A program made the position numbers and the translations under genes. The notes beneath the pieces are model-generated. The model ran no database searches. It was not told where the DNA came from and saw only the letters and a list, made by a program, of their open reading frames with translations. 64,000 nucleotides of DNA from Alnus glutinosa (taxonomy: Eukaryota > Streptophyta > Magnoliopsida > Fagales > Betulaceae). Positions 40,873 to 56,640 of the stretch are shown piece after piece; position 1 is the stretch's first letter; the number at the start of each line of letters is the position of its first letter. The stretch is from contig NC_084891.1 of NCBI RefSeq assembly GCF_958979055.1, positions 29,818,001-29,882,000 on the forward strand, read 5' to 3'.

Positions 40873-42806
40873 TTATTTATTTATTTTATTTTTTTTTAGG
40901 CGGTGACAGTCTTCTATTTTGAGGGTCAATTTCACAAAATGGAGGAATCTCCCGAGGATCCTAAATATGTATGAGCAAGCTTTTAGTCAAAAACTCAATC
41001 CGGACAAGGCTGTGATATTTTCTAGTAAAATTACTCCCACAGATTTCAGAGACTCCTTAAGGTCCTCTGCTAGAATTTCTGCCACCACGAGTTTTGAAAC
41101 GTACTTGGGGCTCCCAGCTTTGGTTGGTCACTCTAAAACCAAGACTTTCGCTGGTATTGAAAGTAGGGTTCACAAGAAACTAGCTAGGTGGAAAGAGAAG
41201 TTTCTTTCCCAAGCTGGAAAAGAGATTTTAATTAAAGCCGTGATTCAAGCCATTCCCACCTATAGCAGGACCGTTTTTCAGTTACCGAAGACTCTTTGCA
41301 AATCCCTTTAACTCTTTGGTGAGTCGGTTCGGCGGGGCAAAAATTACGCAAGCAAAAAGGTTCTATGGATGAGTTGGAAGTGATTGGGTATTTCTAAATT
41401 TCATGGGAGTACGGGGTTTCGAGATTTAGAAGTCTTCAATAAGGCTTTATTGGCTAAGCAAGGGTGGCGTTTGCTTAAATTTCCAGACTCATTAGTCGCT
41501 AAAGTTATGCAGGAAAAATACTATCCCGGTAGGGACTTTTTGAAAGCTCATATGGGGCGTCGGCCATGCATGGAGAAGTATAACTCAAGCTCGGGAAGTG
41601 TTGGAGCGTGGTCTTGGATGGAGGGTGGGCAATGGAGAGCATATCCGGATTTGGGGCCCCACCCCCCAATCACATTTTGATTCATCATCCTCTTCAAGGA
41701 ATGGCGGGAGAATCCCGAGTTTGTGAACTTATAGACCCCCATACCAAATGGTGGAATTTTGATCGAGCTCATTCGTGCTATTTTTGATGCATGGGAAGCC
41801 GGTCAGATTTGCAGCCTAGTGCTGAGTCCTCTAGGCCACTCGGATCAGGTGATTTGGCAGGGAACCAGACATTGTTTTTTCTCGGTGAAGAGTGCCTATC
41901 ATCTGGAAATGCAACATCCAATTCAGTCAAGGGGAGAGAGTTCTAATGCTGGACAGATGGGAGGGGTCTGGAAAGCCATCTGTGGCTGTGTGGCAGGAAA
42001 GCACGAGACGGATTCAAAAAATGGTCATCGCTCCTACTGATGGGATGGGCCATGTGGAGTTTTGGTTGCAGAATTTGGAAGAGGCAGATAAGATTGTATA
42101 AGAGCTTTTGCTGTGGCGCGACAAATCTGGCTAAGGCGTAATGCCTTTGTTTTTGAGAATGTTTTTATGCCTCCCTTGCAGGTTCTTCACGTGGTGCAGG
42201 AAATGCTTGTTTGAATTTACAACAGCAACACAATCTTTGGTTGAGGAGCAGGGAAGGTCAGGTATGATTCGAGTGAAATGGCACAAACCCCCTTTGGTTA
42301 AGATGAAAATTATTTGGGATGCCGCCTTGAACAAAGAAACAAAAAATATGGGAGTAGGTGTTGTGATTAGAGATGCTGATGGAGCTTTTGTGGCAGCCTT
42401 ATCCAAGTTGGTTCCTTACATTTCAGATCCCCTCACTGCCGAAACAGTGGCAGTATGGCATGCTGCTCAGTTGGGTTGTGAGTTTAGGGATTCAAAAGGT
42501 ACAACTAGAAGGTGATTCTCTGAGTGTTCTTTCTGATCTAAAGAAGGAAGGCCAGTGTGGGAGTGGTTGAGGACAACTTATTTTTGATTCAAAGTTTCTT
42601 CTCTCTCGCTTAGATCACTGCAGCTTTCATCATGTTAAAAGAGATGAAAACAGGGCGGCTCATTTTTTTGGCAAAATTTGCTCTTTTCACAGTTGTTAAA
42701 TAAAGTCTGGGTGGAGGATTGCTCCTCAATTATTCAGGATATTGTAATTGCGGAGCAAAATGATGATTAATGAAAGTTTTATTTTCTCAAAAAAAGAAAG
42801 AAAAAA
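40870..42806 (+). mobile_element. 5'-truncated LINE (plant L1 type) with RNase H domain
   Basis: A 1.9 kb insertion flanked by the 16 bp direct repeat GTTACATAAATTATCA (40854-40869 and 42807-42822), ending in a short A-rich tail. It carries the end of the ORF2 reverse transcriptase (KLNPDKAVIFSS, YLGLPALVGHSK, KLARWKEKFLSQAGKEILIK), then [20 protein letters not shown] and KYYPG, the zinc-binding region (IWLRRNAFVF), and an RNase H-like end (KIIWDAALNK.., GVGVVIRDADG, ETVAVWHAAQLG). Translation moves between frames with stops, for example near 41311 and 41680, so it is dead. The 5' end of ORF2 and ORF1 are absent, as usual for incomplete target-primed copies. Confidence 0.9.
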
Positions 42807-43015
42807 GTTACATAAATTATCATGTTAATTCAAAAATGTAATAAGTGTACGTAAATTATCACATGTGATGTGACAATCCGCAATTTTTATGATTGATGTA
42901 ATAATTAATGTGAGTTGTCCGTTTATAAGAAACTTATCAATTATCATAAAAGCTTAACGGCCTAGGAGCATTCTTTTGAGAAATCAATTTCATTGCTAGA
43001 CTTGTATTTTGTATT

Positions 43016-43196
43016 GAGAAATGCTTGGTTGTACACTCTCTTCCCACTCCTATTTCACCATTGTCTACGTGAATCAATAATGTGAGAGATAGTAGAGAGA
43101 GTGTAGTGGGACCCTGATTTTTTTAACAATATTACTGGTTCACATAAACAAGGATGGGATAAGAGTAAGATGAGAGTGTACAACCAAGCATTTCTC
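43016..43196. mobile_element. MITE with perfect 24 bp terminal inverted repeats
   Basis: The 181 bp element starts GAGAAATGCTTGGTTGTACA(CTCT) and ends with its exact reverse complement. Flanks TTTTGTATT (43007-43015) and TTCTGTATT (43197-43205) match at eight of nine bases, suggesting a 9 bp duplication and a Mutator-like source. Perfect termini suggest a fairly young insertion. Confidence 0.9.
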
Positions 43197-43760
43197 TTCT
43201 GTATTCTCTCATCTCTATTTATTAATAATATTTAAGTTATTTATATTGCTATTAATTATTGGAATGTATTATAGGAAAAATAGTATTGAACATATGTGTA
43301 TGCCATTTGATCGGGATCTTCTCCAATTCTTTGTCTGAATTGCAAAGAATTTAATAGAAATATAAATTCATATGAAGAACTTGATGCAAGTGACTCTCAC
43401 ATATTTGAAGGACAAATGTTATGTGTGTTTGTTAATCATTTTAAAAGTGCACGTGTGAATCACGTACTCTCTAAAATAGATGTCAATGTAATAGACTAAA
43501 TTGTCGACTTATCCATTGTTCTTGCTTATAATTGATTTTTTTTTTTTTTTTTCCACCAAAGGTATGAGTTATTTGGGGATTAACAGCATTCAGTGTGAAG
43601 TCACATACCTTAATCCCGACATATTGTGGAAGACTAATGCAAATTTATCATTTGATAAAATTGTTCCTCTCCCTCAACCTTCATTACAACATAAACACTT
43701 GGTGATAATGAACACTCTAAAACATAGGCCCCAGACAATCAGCCAAAAATATGTAATCAT
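43197..43760. other. GAPB 3' flank
   Basis: AT-rich DNA with a poly-T run near 43535. It should contain the GAPB 3' UTR directly below 43760. Near 43316 a GATCGGGATCTTCTCCAATTC stretch is an apparent end fragment of the 31972 MITE family. No gene is seen. Confidence 0.5.
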
Positions 43761-46650
<2,890 letters not shown>

Positions 46651-46685
46651 GGCTGCAACTAAAGTTAAGTGAGATACTTCCTCGG

Positions 46686-46693
46686 TATTTATA
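46686..46693 (-). promoter_or_regulatory. GAPB: TATA box of GAPB
   Basis: TATAAATA on the gene strand, 36-43 bp before the ATG at 46650. If used normally it gives a leader of about 10-15 nt, unusually short. Confidence 0.6.
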
Positions 46694-46819
46694 CAGTTGA
46701 ATTCGTTTTCTCAGTTAGTAGATTAAATTTCATACACATAGTCATTGTTGATTTTTTTTAATTATTATAAAAAAATATGGTTGCAAGTGAGTTAAAGGAA
46801 CGTGTGGATAGAGTGGTAC

Positions 46820-46839
46820 ATGAAGATATCTGAGATAAG
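46820..46839. promoter_or_regulatory. GAPB: Light-type boxes upstream of GAPB
   Basis: ATGAAGA at 46820-46826 fits the Gap-box pattern ATGAARA described for Arabidopsis GAP promoters. GATAAG at 46834-46839 is an I-box core. Both are about 170-190 bp upstream of the start. A single Gap box could be chance. Confidence 0.4.
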
Positions 46840-46919
46840 ATACAGTTGTGACTGCAACTTCATAATCTGAACCACAGATTGGTCACCCATTAGTTTCTTC
46901 CAGCTATGCCCTTGCATTT

Positions 46920-46927
<8 letters not shown>

Positions 46928-46964
<37 letters not shown>
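46928..46964. repeat. Poly-T tract of about 37 bp
   Basis: One uninterrupted T run. On the minus strand it is an A tail-like tract; no SINE or LINE body was recognised beside it. Confidence 0.9.
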
Positions 46965-46965
<1 letters not shown>

Positions 46966-46969
46966 GTCT

Positions 46970-48633
46970 CGCATTTTCTGGCTGTTAAGAAAGGAATATG
47001 CTCTATTTCCATTTTTTTTTTCTTCCGAAAAGTGGTTCTCAAATGACGTGGAAATGGTGACACATTTTTCAAAACATTAGATTTTATCTATGGTTAGACA
47101 CATAATTTGGAAATGAGTTTTTAGTAAGTGTAGCACTTCTCGTTAAGAAATCAAGGCCGATGGTGGAGAACGTTCAATTCAAAGCAGAATATCTTTGTCC
47201 TTAACTTTAGGACGAAAAACATTGGCACTTTAATTCTCCCATACGAAGCGTTATAGAACGGACTAATTCACTACAACAAATTTACATTTTTAGCTATCTC
47301 AAAACCTTTACATTTTTAGCTATCTTAAACTTTTTCCTTTTATAAAGAAGATAAATGAATCAAGATCTCTTAAAATTTTCTGTTTCGAGAGGGGTAGACT
47401 CCTCGCCTGCTCTTTATAAAAGCTCAATTCAAGCAATCAATTTTTGGGGATCTTTATTCAAGAGAAATGCTATCAGACTCGTTAGACTGTAAAGCTATTA
47501 ATAATGGTACTGGATTGAATTAGACTCTTTAAATGAGATTATTGTGATCTTCCCACCATAGAGAAGGAAAGAAAACAAGGGCATCTTGTGTTTCATTTCG
47601 TACTTTTGAGGATAAGAAATCTAGGATCAAAAGCCCATGCTCCTGGACCAAGTTGCTGAATCATCACAAATTTAACGTGAAAGGTTGTGAACACTAAAAG
47701 TCTCTACAACATGAGTCCATCTACTTCACATAAAGCAACAACTCAAACATTGACGCCGCTTGCCATATTCTAGCTGTCATGCTGCAGAAATAACAACCAC
47801 GAGGAAGATATCTCCCAAATAATTCCAAGATCCATATTTCCCTCACTGATATATAAGAGAACAATTATGTTTGAAACCACGTTTTTCAACCAACCCTTGA
47901 TTTTTATTTTTTTATTTTAAATAATAACTTATTCAAGAGTTGGTTGAAACTACCACATCAACATTGTGGGATAAAAATGTGGTTTCTAACATTACTCTTG
48001 TAAATAATCCATGCTTTCTTTTGGTGAACGGCTCTTCAAGAACCTATATAACCTGTTAGAGACCAATGAAAATGAAACGGTAAAATGGGGCAGGAACCAC
48101 CTCATGATAAATTGTGACAAAAAATGCAGGATGTCCAAGATTATCCCTCTCCTGGATAAACTGATGATATCCAATGATTTTCTCTTAAGGGTCTTTGGCC
48201 TTAGCAATTACAAGCTACCATCAACAAGAGCAATGGGTTTATAATGACCTAAGGGATAGGATATACAACTTGATATAATACCCAATGCAATATCATCCAA
48301 TCTGGATCCCTTGCAAACACTTCAACAAAACAAAACTAGCCTGAGAAGGATTAACTTGGGTGAGTTACAAAACATTGTCATGGAAATAGTAGCTGATGCA
48401 CAGGATGAAACACATGTAGAGAATAATAACACTTGCGACCGGTTCCTGGCAATTCACCTGAATAATATTTGACAAAATATCTAGACCCAATCTAAATAGT
48501 CACCATGTTGAAAAAACAACTAAACTGATTGTTGAGGGGAAAAAAAGGTGTTACAAGAAATTCAACTATTATTTATTAATCTGGAAGTTACTGGTAGAGA
48601 ACGCCATTTATACCATGACATAATCAAGAGCAA
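46970..48633. other. Upstream of GAPB and 3' side of the YtxH-like gene
   Basis: No gene recognised. A MITE lies at 47868-48001. The frame 48011-48244 has no domain. The YtxH-like 3' UTR must lie just below 48634. Confidence 0.5.
47868..48001. mobile_element. Internally shortened MITE of the GAGTAATG family
   Basis: Starts TTTGAAACCACGTTTTTCAACCAACCCTTG and ends AAGAGTTGGTTGAAACTACCACATCAACATTGTGGGATAAAA, then GTGGTTTCTAACATTACTC. The right arm is complete; the left arm lacks the GATGTGG block. The spans quoted are read from both arms. Confidence 0.7.
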
Positions 48634-51208
48634 TTATATGACAGCTTCAACTTCATCTGAGATCACATCCACACCATTTGGCTCTTCTTCTGATCGGAGC
48701 TGAGTAGAAACACCATCTATGGCGGAGTTCAGCTGTGCAATCTTCTCAGCCAGTACTTTCCGTGTTCTCTATAGAAAGAAAGGGTCATTCATAATGCACG
48801 AAAGTTTCAGAACATAAACATTGAGAGTGATAATGTAAACAGAAACAAAAGTACTTCAAGGAATTTCAGAGTTAAAACAAAGTGACTTTTGAGGAAAAAT
48901 ATGAAAAACTTTTTTTGATAAGTAGATTTTTTTTATGTAGAAAAATATGAAAAACTGAACATGGGGAAAAAAAACGTTTCTGCAAAACACTAGGGTACCT
49001 GAGTGAGCAAAGAAATATGGATAAAGCAACAAAAAACAATATTACATGATTAGAAATTAGAAGCAAGTAAAGTAAATGCCTCGAAAGATCTATCCTGCTA
49101 ATTGATTATAGACAGATAGAGTCAAGAGCAACTTCCCACCTCCAAGGCCTTTTCTTCATCATATATGAATTTGGGCAGTTTCCTCATCAAATCCTTTCTG
49201 TCAGCTCCAGCTCCAGCTAGTGTTTTGCTGATCTGTAGGAGAAAAATATAGATTAGAAATGTAGTGAGAAAAAAGAAATCCGAGGATTGCCGCATACAAC
49301 TATCAAAGAGAAGCATAAGGCCCCATAGCACATAGACGACTGCAGCACTGGGAATCTCCTCAATGCCACACCATTAGATATTTAAAAAAATGTAGACAAT
49401 ACTATTATGATCATTTAAAAGTGGATAACCCGTTGAATCAACACATGGCATCTTTTAACACATGGATAACAGAAGTATTAGGTGTACACCCCACAGTATA
49501 CTGGCTTCTACCATTTGCAGGAAAAGTTAATTACAGGTAAATTAAAAAGAACCAGACCTGAGGTGCATATACACAACCGAGTGTGCCAACTATGAGTCCT
49601 CCCAAAACAAAGCCACCTACAAAGATGCTTGCACTGCTTGGCCTTCCATGATCACTGTAATTACACAATATAAGCAGGATAATGGCATTTAGAACTTCTA
49701 GTCATATATAATACAATACCCCCATCTCCACCGAAAATAAAATAAAACGTGAACATACAAATTCAAAGGTAAACATGTCATAGATTGAGCAACTCACTTC
49801 AAACTGACAAAAACAAAATCTATTATGCATTTTTGCACCATACTTGGCATATCATAATCACAGACAAGGACTACAAAGAATTATGATTAGAAAAAAATGG
49901 CAAAGATAATACCTGTACCCAGCTTGAACTATGAGCGGCCTTCTGGATGTACAAAGTTGCAATTTCCCTACACGATTGGTATTAAGCAACAAGTTGGAGG
50001 GGGCTGCATTCCCAAGAAATTGGTTCGATGGCTTCATAGTAGATCCTAGAAAAGAGTTCACAGGGATAGATAAGTAAACAGTACTGTCAAACCAAACAGA
50101 AAACATGCTCGTCAGTGTGGGAACCATTGCTCCACAGGCAGAGACATACTAGGTGGTTCTTTCGTGAGCAACAACCACACATTCAAATATTTCCCGCAAA
50201 GAAAGATCCAAAATAAAACTTGGACATCAGGTTGAATGAATTTATAGTTTAGTAAAATGAACCTCTACCAACTGTCAAGTATGCCAGCCATCTAGAATTC
50301 AAGAACCACTGCTTCCTACGGTGACAAGATACAAAAAGGGTAACAATGCATGTTTTAAATATTCAAAAAAAAAAAAAAAAGAAGAAGAAGAAAGAAAGAA
50401 AAAGCAATTAGACTATTCCAAAATTGGAAGAATACCAATATTATAGTGTTTTTATATATCTGAGATCGAGCATCATAAGATTAGTGATAGAGGAGGTGAT
50501 ACCATTACAAAATTAAGTGAAAAATTCCAACCTAAACACCACAAGTAGACCCTAAAGAATCTCGGAGCTTGAAAGAACACCCAGTTAAATTTCTGAAACA
50601 CAGGTCCAAATGCCCAAGTTCCAATATCCAACAAAGACTGCAGCTTTACCAAGGGGATTCGATACTTTCGAGACCCCATTTTGTTTTCTGATGAAATTTA
50701 CTTTCGGATTTCTAGTGGGGTTTCCTAGGCCGAGCAAGATCAGGATCCCACATAACAATGATATTATATAAGTCAATCTATCATCTGTCATAGCAACACG
50801 CTCAAGCCCACAAGTATCCACTACCTTCTTTCTCTCATTCTTGCCAAGAACCACACTAAATTTCAAAGCTTTTTGCAAAAAGCCATCCGGGAAACTAGCG
50901 AATTTCCAGATCAAAGCTCTCTAAGACAGACAGAATGATAAGCACAAAAACTAAGAACAGTAGACATTAGCGCCTTCAATAAAACGGAAAGAACGCTCTA
51001 ACAAATCTTTCAACTTGATCAATAAGATCCTTCTGCCAGATTTATTAAGTTCAAGAACGCAAGCAAGAAAGACACAGAGGACCTGATTGTACAAACCACA
51101 CATCAAGAAAAAAAAAATGAAAGAAAGAAGTGGGAGAGGAAAGTTACCAGGAGATAACTGGGCTTGAGGATTTCTCATCGAAATCAACGAACTCGAGACA
51201 GCAGCCAT
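48634..51208 (-). CDS. YtxH-like chloroplast inner-envelope protein (At1g42960-like)
   Basis: Five exons: 51208-51148, 50045-49913, 49654-49558, 49232-49140, 48768-48634; 519 bp, 172 aa, phases closing. The N-terminus ([20 protein letters not shown]) and following Ser/Asn/Arg-rich stretch up to LIVQAGYR look like a plastid transit peptide. One glycine-rich membrane segment follows ([20 protein letters not shown]). Then comes a long amphipathic, probably coiled-coil helix ([18 protein letters not shown] to [17 protein letters not shown]) and an acidic end. This layout is that of bacterial-type YtxH proteins. I recall the Arabidopsis relative being described as a chloroplast inner-membrane protein. 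Function is unknown. It lies next to GAPB, an order I also recall from Arabidopsis. Confidence 0.87.
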
Positions 51209-52621
51209 TGCTTGAAAACAAAAACACGCACCGTGAGAGAGAGAGGAAGTGTTGTAATAATGAAAATGGTAAGACGGTTTGAAGATGAGAAAAATCGAGC
51301 AGTTGTGCTATCCGGGTTCGATAATTACAATGCTTGGAGGTGGAAACCTTAATTAACGTTGAGAAGGATGATAGCATGGACTGCGAGCCTATGATCACCA
51401 ATGGACTCCCCACACACTGCCCTAATCCCTTTTGATTAGGATAGAACTCCTACAATCACAATGAGTATCTTTAATTAAATGATTTTAAAAAAAATTATCT
51501 GAATATTTATCTATAAAAATAAATGAAAGTACCATTATTTTAAATTGAACGCAGTTAGGAATGTTACAATTTTTATTGTGAATAATATGATAGTGTCACG
51601 TTTAGGTGGCACTTATCACGTCATTAAATAATTAAATTAGTTTATAGCTTATATGACATATATTTTGTCCACAAGCTATTGGCGGAATTTCCCATCTTCT
51701 CTATTTGATTTTGTGAATTTTGACAAAGTCTAAAAACAAGTAATAGAAAATTAGAAATGTCCCAAAACGGCTAAATCCATGCATTCTACTAAGTTTGGAA
51801 CAAAGTTTTCTTTTTCAAATTGGATTGGAATAATTTTTTTTAATTCAATCTATTAAATTTGCATCCGTTTTTAAGAATTTGATTTTCATATATATTTTTT
51901 TAAAATACATGTAAAAAACACATACTTTAAGGATATACTCACATGCTTTATTAATCGTGTTAAATCGTCAATCAATTATCTCAAAAGCTTAAACCAATAG
52001 AAAATGATTGGTATAATCATTTAATTAATATCACAACAATCCCTTAACGTATAAGCTCAAACTCTCTTTAACGAGGAAGATATAGCACATAGAATAATTG
52101 AAATGAAAGGTAAATGATTAAGACAAATTTGAACCCAATATGTTTGTTCTAATACCATATTAAAACACAAATTATCTCAAAAACTTAACATTTAATTAAT
52201 ATTCTAAGAAATCCTATTAAAAATGAACGTAAGAATCACGTGTTCTAAGAACAAATATTATTGTAATAAATTAAATTGGATGGATTTTCTCGATCCACCC
52301 CACACAGGGAGTATTTTGAGTGGCGTCATTCTCAATTTTTGCTCCAACAGCCGGCTTGATTTTATAATACCAAACATGCATTAAGAGGTTTGTTGTGACA
52401 ACGGCATTCCTAAGATTACCAACCCTTTCGGTCCCTGCAGAAAAAAACATGAAGCATATGACAATTGTTTGGCATGTCTTAACTTTCTTAGATTATTTTA
52501 TTTGCTTAGATCCTCCCTCTTGTTGCCTACGAAATGCAAACTTGTTCTAGAAAGAGTTTTGCTTAATTTAAGAGTAGTGTTTGAACTTTAACCCAACTCT
52601 AGTTTGCTTGAACTTGAAGCC
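51209..52621. other. Gap between divergent YtxH-like gene and MLO pseudogene
   Basis: The two transcription units point away from each other, so both promoters should lie here. The first 250 bp above 51208 are gene-like and probably the leader of the YtxH-like gene. The rest is AT-rich. No other gene or clear TATA assignment. Confidence 0.45.
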
Positions 52622-54970
52622 ATGGCTGCTAGTGCTCCAGGAGAAAGGTCTCTGCAACAGACACCTACATGGGCTATCGCGGTTGTATGTGCTGGATTTG
52701 TGACTCTATCTTTGTTAATAGAACATGGAATTCATTCCATTGGAAAGGTAGTTTGTTTTTGCTAGCTAGTGTCAATGGGTTTGTGTAAATTAAATCCCCT
52801 AACTTCACTTTTTCTGTCATGATTGACAGTGGTTTCAGAAACGCAGGAAGAAGGCCATGAGTGAAGCCCTGGAGAAAATTAAAGCTGGTTAGAGTCTTCG
52901 ATCTGTCACACTTGGTGTCATATTTATAGTGGTATTAGGGGATCTTGAGAATCCAATTGAGAGAGTGCAAAACCCGGTGTGACAGTGTCCCTTCTAGACA
53001 ATTTTTTATGCGATCCGCAAACATAACACAAGGTTATGGTTGAGAAGTCTAAACCCGTTTAATTAGAGTTGATATGACTCGTTAGCATTGTTAACCAATA
53101 TCTATTATCACACCCCCTTTCCAAGTAGTTGTTTGTTTGATTGATGGTTAAGAACCAACCACCCTTATTCTGAAACACAACTTTAAAACCGTAGTTATAA
53201 GTCTCTCACAAACTAACGTGACAATTCACATGGTACTTATTAAATTAATACTAAAATGTGGATTGTCGTGCGGCAGTCCACTTGACATTTACGTTTACAA
53301 ATTGATTGACAATCCATATGACACTTATCATGTTAATTACTAAAATGCGAATTATCTCGTGACACTCAATTCCATACAATGTAGACTGTCACGTAAGTTT
53401 GTAATGGAATTGTAATACACCTACAACTATTTTACAATTTGCTAACATGTGTCGGTATGTAATTAGAAGTAGCTTTGAGGAAGAATGAATTGTAATTAAC
53501 CTGAAGTTTTTGTGCTTATTAGGACAAAGTGCCACTAATTTCACAATCTGGGTTGCACCAATTGCATATATTCATATTCGTCCTCGCTGTTTTTCATGTT
53601 TTCTACAGCTTCATTACTATGGCTATGGCGCAAGCTAAAGTAAGTCTCGTTATTTTATTATTAAGACTTTTTTATTTATTTTTGCTATGTGACAAGTTGA
53701 GGTGATATTTTTATAAATTGGAGTTATTTTATTGGGTCAGACGTGATCTTACATCTACGTGTCATAATTTTCATTAAAAATCTGCACAACAAATATATGG
53801 AGGAAGCGATTTAATAATGAAGCATATCTAAAGAGTGATTTGATCTATTTTAAATCTTAAGAAATGATTTGATAAAATGTTAAATTTCAAGGATCTCTAC
53901 AATATTTCTTCCTTAAAAATAATGATCCACTAAAAAGATAAAGCTGAATATTATAACCTTTTAAAAGTCAGATTTATGTAGCATTGTTATTCCTTTGAAT
54001 CATGTTCTTTCTTCTACTTGATGTATTTTTTATTTATTTATTTTTAATAAAATAGGTAGTTTAAGTTCAAATTTTAAGAAGAAAATTGGATTTAATATTT
54101 TCTTGTAGAATCCCAAAAGGTTCACCTAAAATTGTTGTTCGTAATTAAATAAAATGAGTTTATAAAGTAAATAAGAAAGTTTAAACTATTTATTTTATAT
54201 AAACTAAAAAAAAAAAATAACAATTTCAATATATCAAAGAAAAGTTACATCACAATTCACATGCCCTCAAACCTTGCAATCTCTCGTTTTTACGATTTGC
54301 TTATGGATGTTGATCAGCTAGATGAATAAATGGAACGGTAACGGTAATTCCTTCATGTAAAATTATGCTTTCATCCTCTATTTTTACCTCAAAATTCACT
54401 GGGCTGATGGGCCTCGATTTTGTTTTTTCAGACCCAGCAAGATTTAGGTTCGCTGACTCTGGCTTCTCAACCACGCCTGGAGTCACATGGATTGTAAGCT
54501 TAACATACAGCCACCCAACCAAGCACGCTATGCGTGATTGTCGGATTGGAATTGGCTGCAATAAATTCTTTCATTCTGTGTCAAAGGTGGACTATTTGAC
54601 CATGCGTCATGGATTTATAAATGTTAAGTGGAATCAATTAGGGAGGACCACGTTATTGCTTCAATGAAACTTTAGTTCTCTAATTTTATTTTTATTTTTT
54701 TATTTTTTTTGTAAAAAAATTTATTGTTTCCTTCTCAAAAGAAGTATTTTTATAATTTGGTCCTGGTATGCATATATGCATAATTAATATATGGTGCAGG
54801 CACATTTCGCTTCAAACAGTAAATTTAATTTCCATAAGTATATTAAAAGATCCATATATGGAAGATGATTTTAAAATGGTCGTGGGAATCAGGTCCATCT
54901 TTGAATCCAATTCTACAGTTGTGTTTGTTACCTTTACAAGTGGGATCTTCTTGCTTCTCAATGTCTACTG

Positions 54971-54974
<4 letters not shown>

Positions 54975-55005
<31 letters not shown>
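54975..55005. repeat. (CT)n microsatellite, unit 1
   Basis: About 15 CT units in the first copy of the duplicated MLO segment; its sister lies at 55518-55560 and is longer. Confidence 0.9.
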
Positions 55006-55007
<2 letters not shown>

Positions 55008-55515
55008 CACATAGACAGAATCAGGTAGACTGATAATTTTTTACACATTATATGTGAATCCGACACGAACTTAATACGAAATTAGCGAGTTAAGGTTGAT
55101 GAATCTGACCTGTTTAATGAAAAGAGTCAAATTATGGTTGATTTATATAGCCTTGTACACATGCATCAACATGACTTAAACGCAACACGCGACATTTAAA
55201 GTTACCAATTTTTATATGATTTACAAATTCGATACAAACTCAATAAAAAAAAAATTAACATATGGTGCAGGCACATTTCGCTTCAAACAGTAAATTTAAT
55301 TTCCATAAGTATATTAAAAGATCCATATATGGAAGATGATTTTAAAATGGTCGTGGGAATCAGGTCCATCTTTGGATCCAATTCTACAGTTGTGTTTGTT
55401 GCCTTTACAAATGGGGTCTTCTGCTCAAGATTTTTGTTTTTATATTTTCTTCCTATTTTTGCAGTATTCCTCTATGGATTTTTGCCCTCATCTTAGTGCT
55501 TCTCAATGTCTACAG

Positions 55516-55517
<2 letters not shown>

Positions 55518-55560
<43 letters not shown>
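55518..55560. repeat. (CT)n microsatellite, unit 2
   Basis: About 20 CT units. The length difference from unit 1 shows slippage since the duplication. Confidence 0.9.
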
Positions 55561-55562
<2 letters not shown>

Positions 55563-56474
55563 CACAGACAAAATCAGGTAGATTGATAATTTTTTATATG
55601 ATATGCGAATTCAATACGAAATTAGCGGGTTAAGGTTGAAGGATCTGACATGTTTAATTAAAGTAGTTGGATTATGGTTGATCTATATAGCCTTATACAC
55701 ATGCATCAATACGACATAAACCCGACATACAACATTTAAAGTTGTCAATTTTTATACGACCTACAAATTCAATACGAACTCAATAAAAAAATTAGAAGAT
55801 TAGGGTTACGAGGTATAATTTTTTTAATTAAATTAGTCGGTCAAAACCCAACCCAAAAACATGAATTAACAACCCTAAAATCAAGGGGCCCTAAGAGTCA
55901 TGGCTCCCCCGATTTTGAAATATTTTCTTAAAAATAGTTATATATAGTTAAATAAATATATTTGAGCCCAAAAATTAGACTTGGCTCCTAAAAAAAAAAA
56001 AAATCATCTTCATATTTAACCCAAACCTTATATAAAAAGGAAAGTAAACATCTCAAAATTAAAAGCTCACTTAGCCCAAAAATCCAACCCATCAAAAATA
56101 CCCATTTAACCTACTAGTACTGCCCATTTGCTTCTATAAAACGATGCACAAATAAACACTAAAGAATTCTAATATTATTTTCTATATTTTAATATAAAAA
56201 TCTTGTCTTGGTAATCATGGTATTGAAAATTTCTTTTTGACTTCATTGAATCATTGGTGCAGAATGGTACACGCTCGCCTGCGTGTCATTAGCACCCCTC
56301 TTTGTAATAGATGCATCTCTTAACCAGCAATGTTATATATTATATTTTTATTTTATTACGGTAATGTGAAAAAGTTTAGTAGTAGTTGAATATAAGCTGA
56401 TTAAAGGGTTATTACACTTTATTAAGTCCGAATAAAAGTGTTGTATATAAAATTTCTTTTCATATAACTAAAAG

Positions 56475-56640
56475 GAGTAATGCTAAAAACTACGGTACAC
56501 CATTATCTTGCAATTACTTCACCCTGTTGACGTGTCGGGTTTTAGAAGTCATTGGACTAACCCTCGTTAAAAATCCAAGAGCTAGACCCTACTACACCAT
56601 TAAGATAGTTGAGTGGTCTCTAACATTTCTCTATGCAAGA
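56475..56640. mobile_element. MITE of the GAGTAATG family in an MLO intron
   Basis: Starts GGAGTAATGCTAAAAACTAC and has TTGACGTGTCGGG, CATTGGACTAACCCTCG and TAAGATAGTTGAGTGG before TCTAACATTTCTC. The left end is nearly identical to the 26283 copy; the right end is worn. Confidence 0.65.

Larger units (their letters stand above)
54790..55795. repeat. Tandem segmental duplication inside the MLO pseudogene
   Basis: Unit 1 is 54790-55260 and unit 2 is 55261-55795. Both start TATGGTGCAGGCACATTTCG, contain the KYIKRS exon, a CT microsatellite, and a tail with TTAGCG.GTTAAGGTTGA and ACTCAATAAAAAA. Unit 2 keeps about 70 bp (TGCAGTATTCCTCTATGGAT..) encoding a membrane exon that unit 1 has lost. The units differ by only a few percent in the exon part, so the duplication is later than most of the decay. 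Confidence 0.93.
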
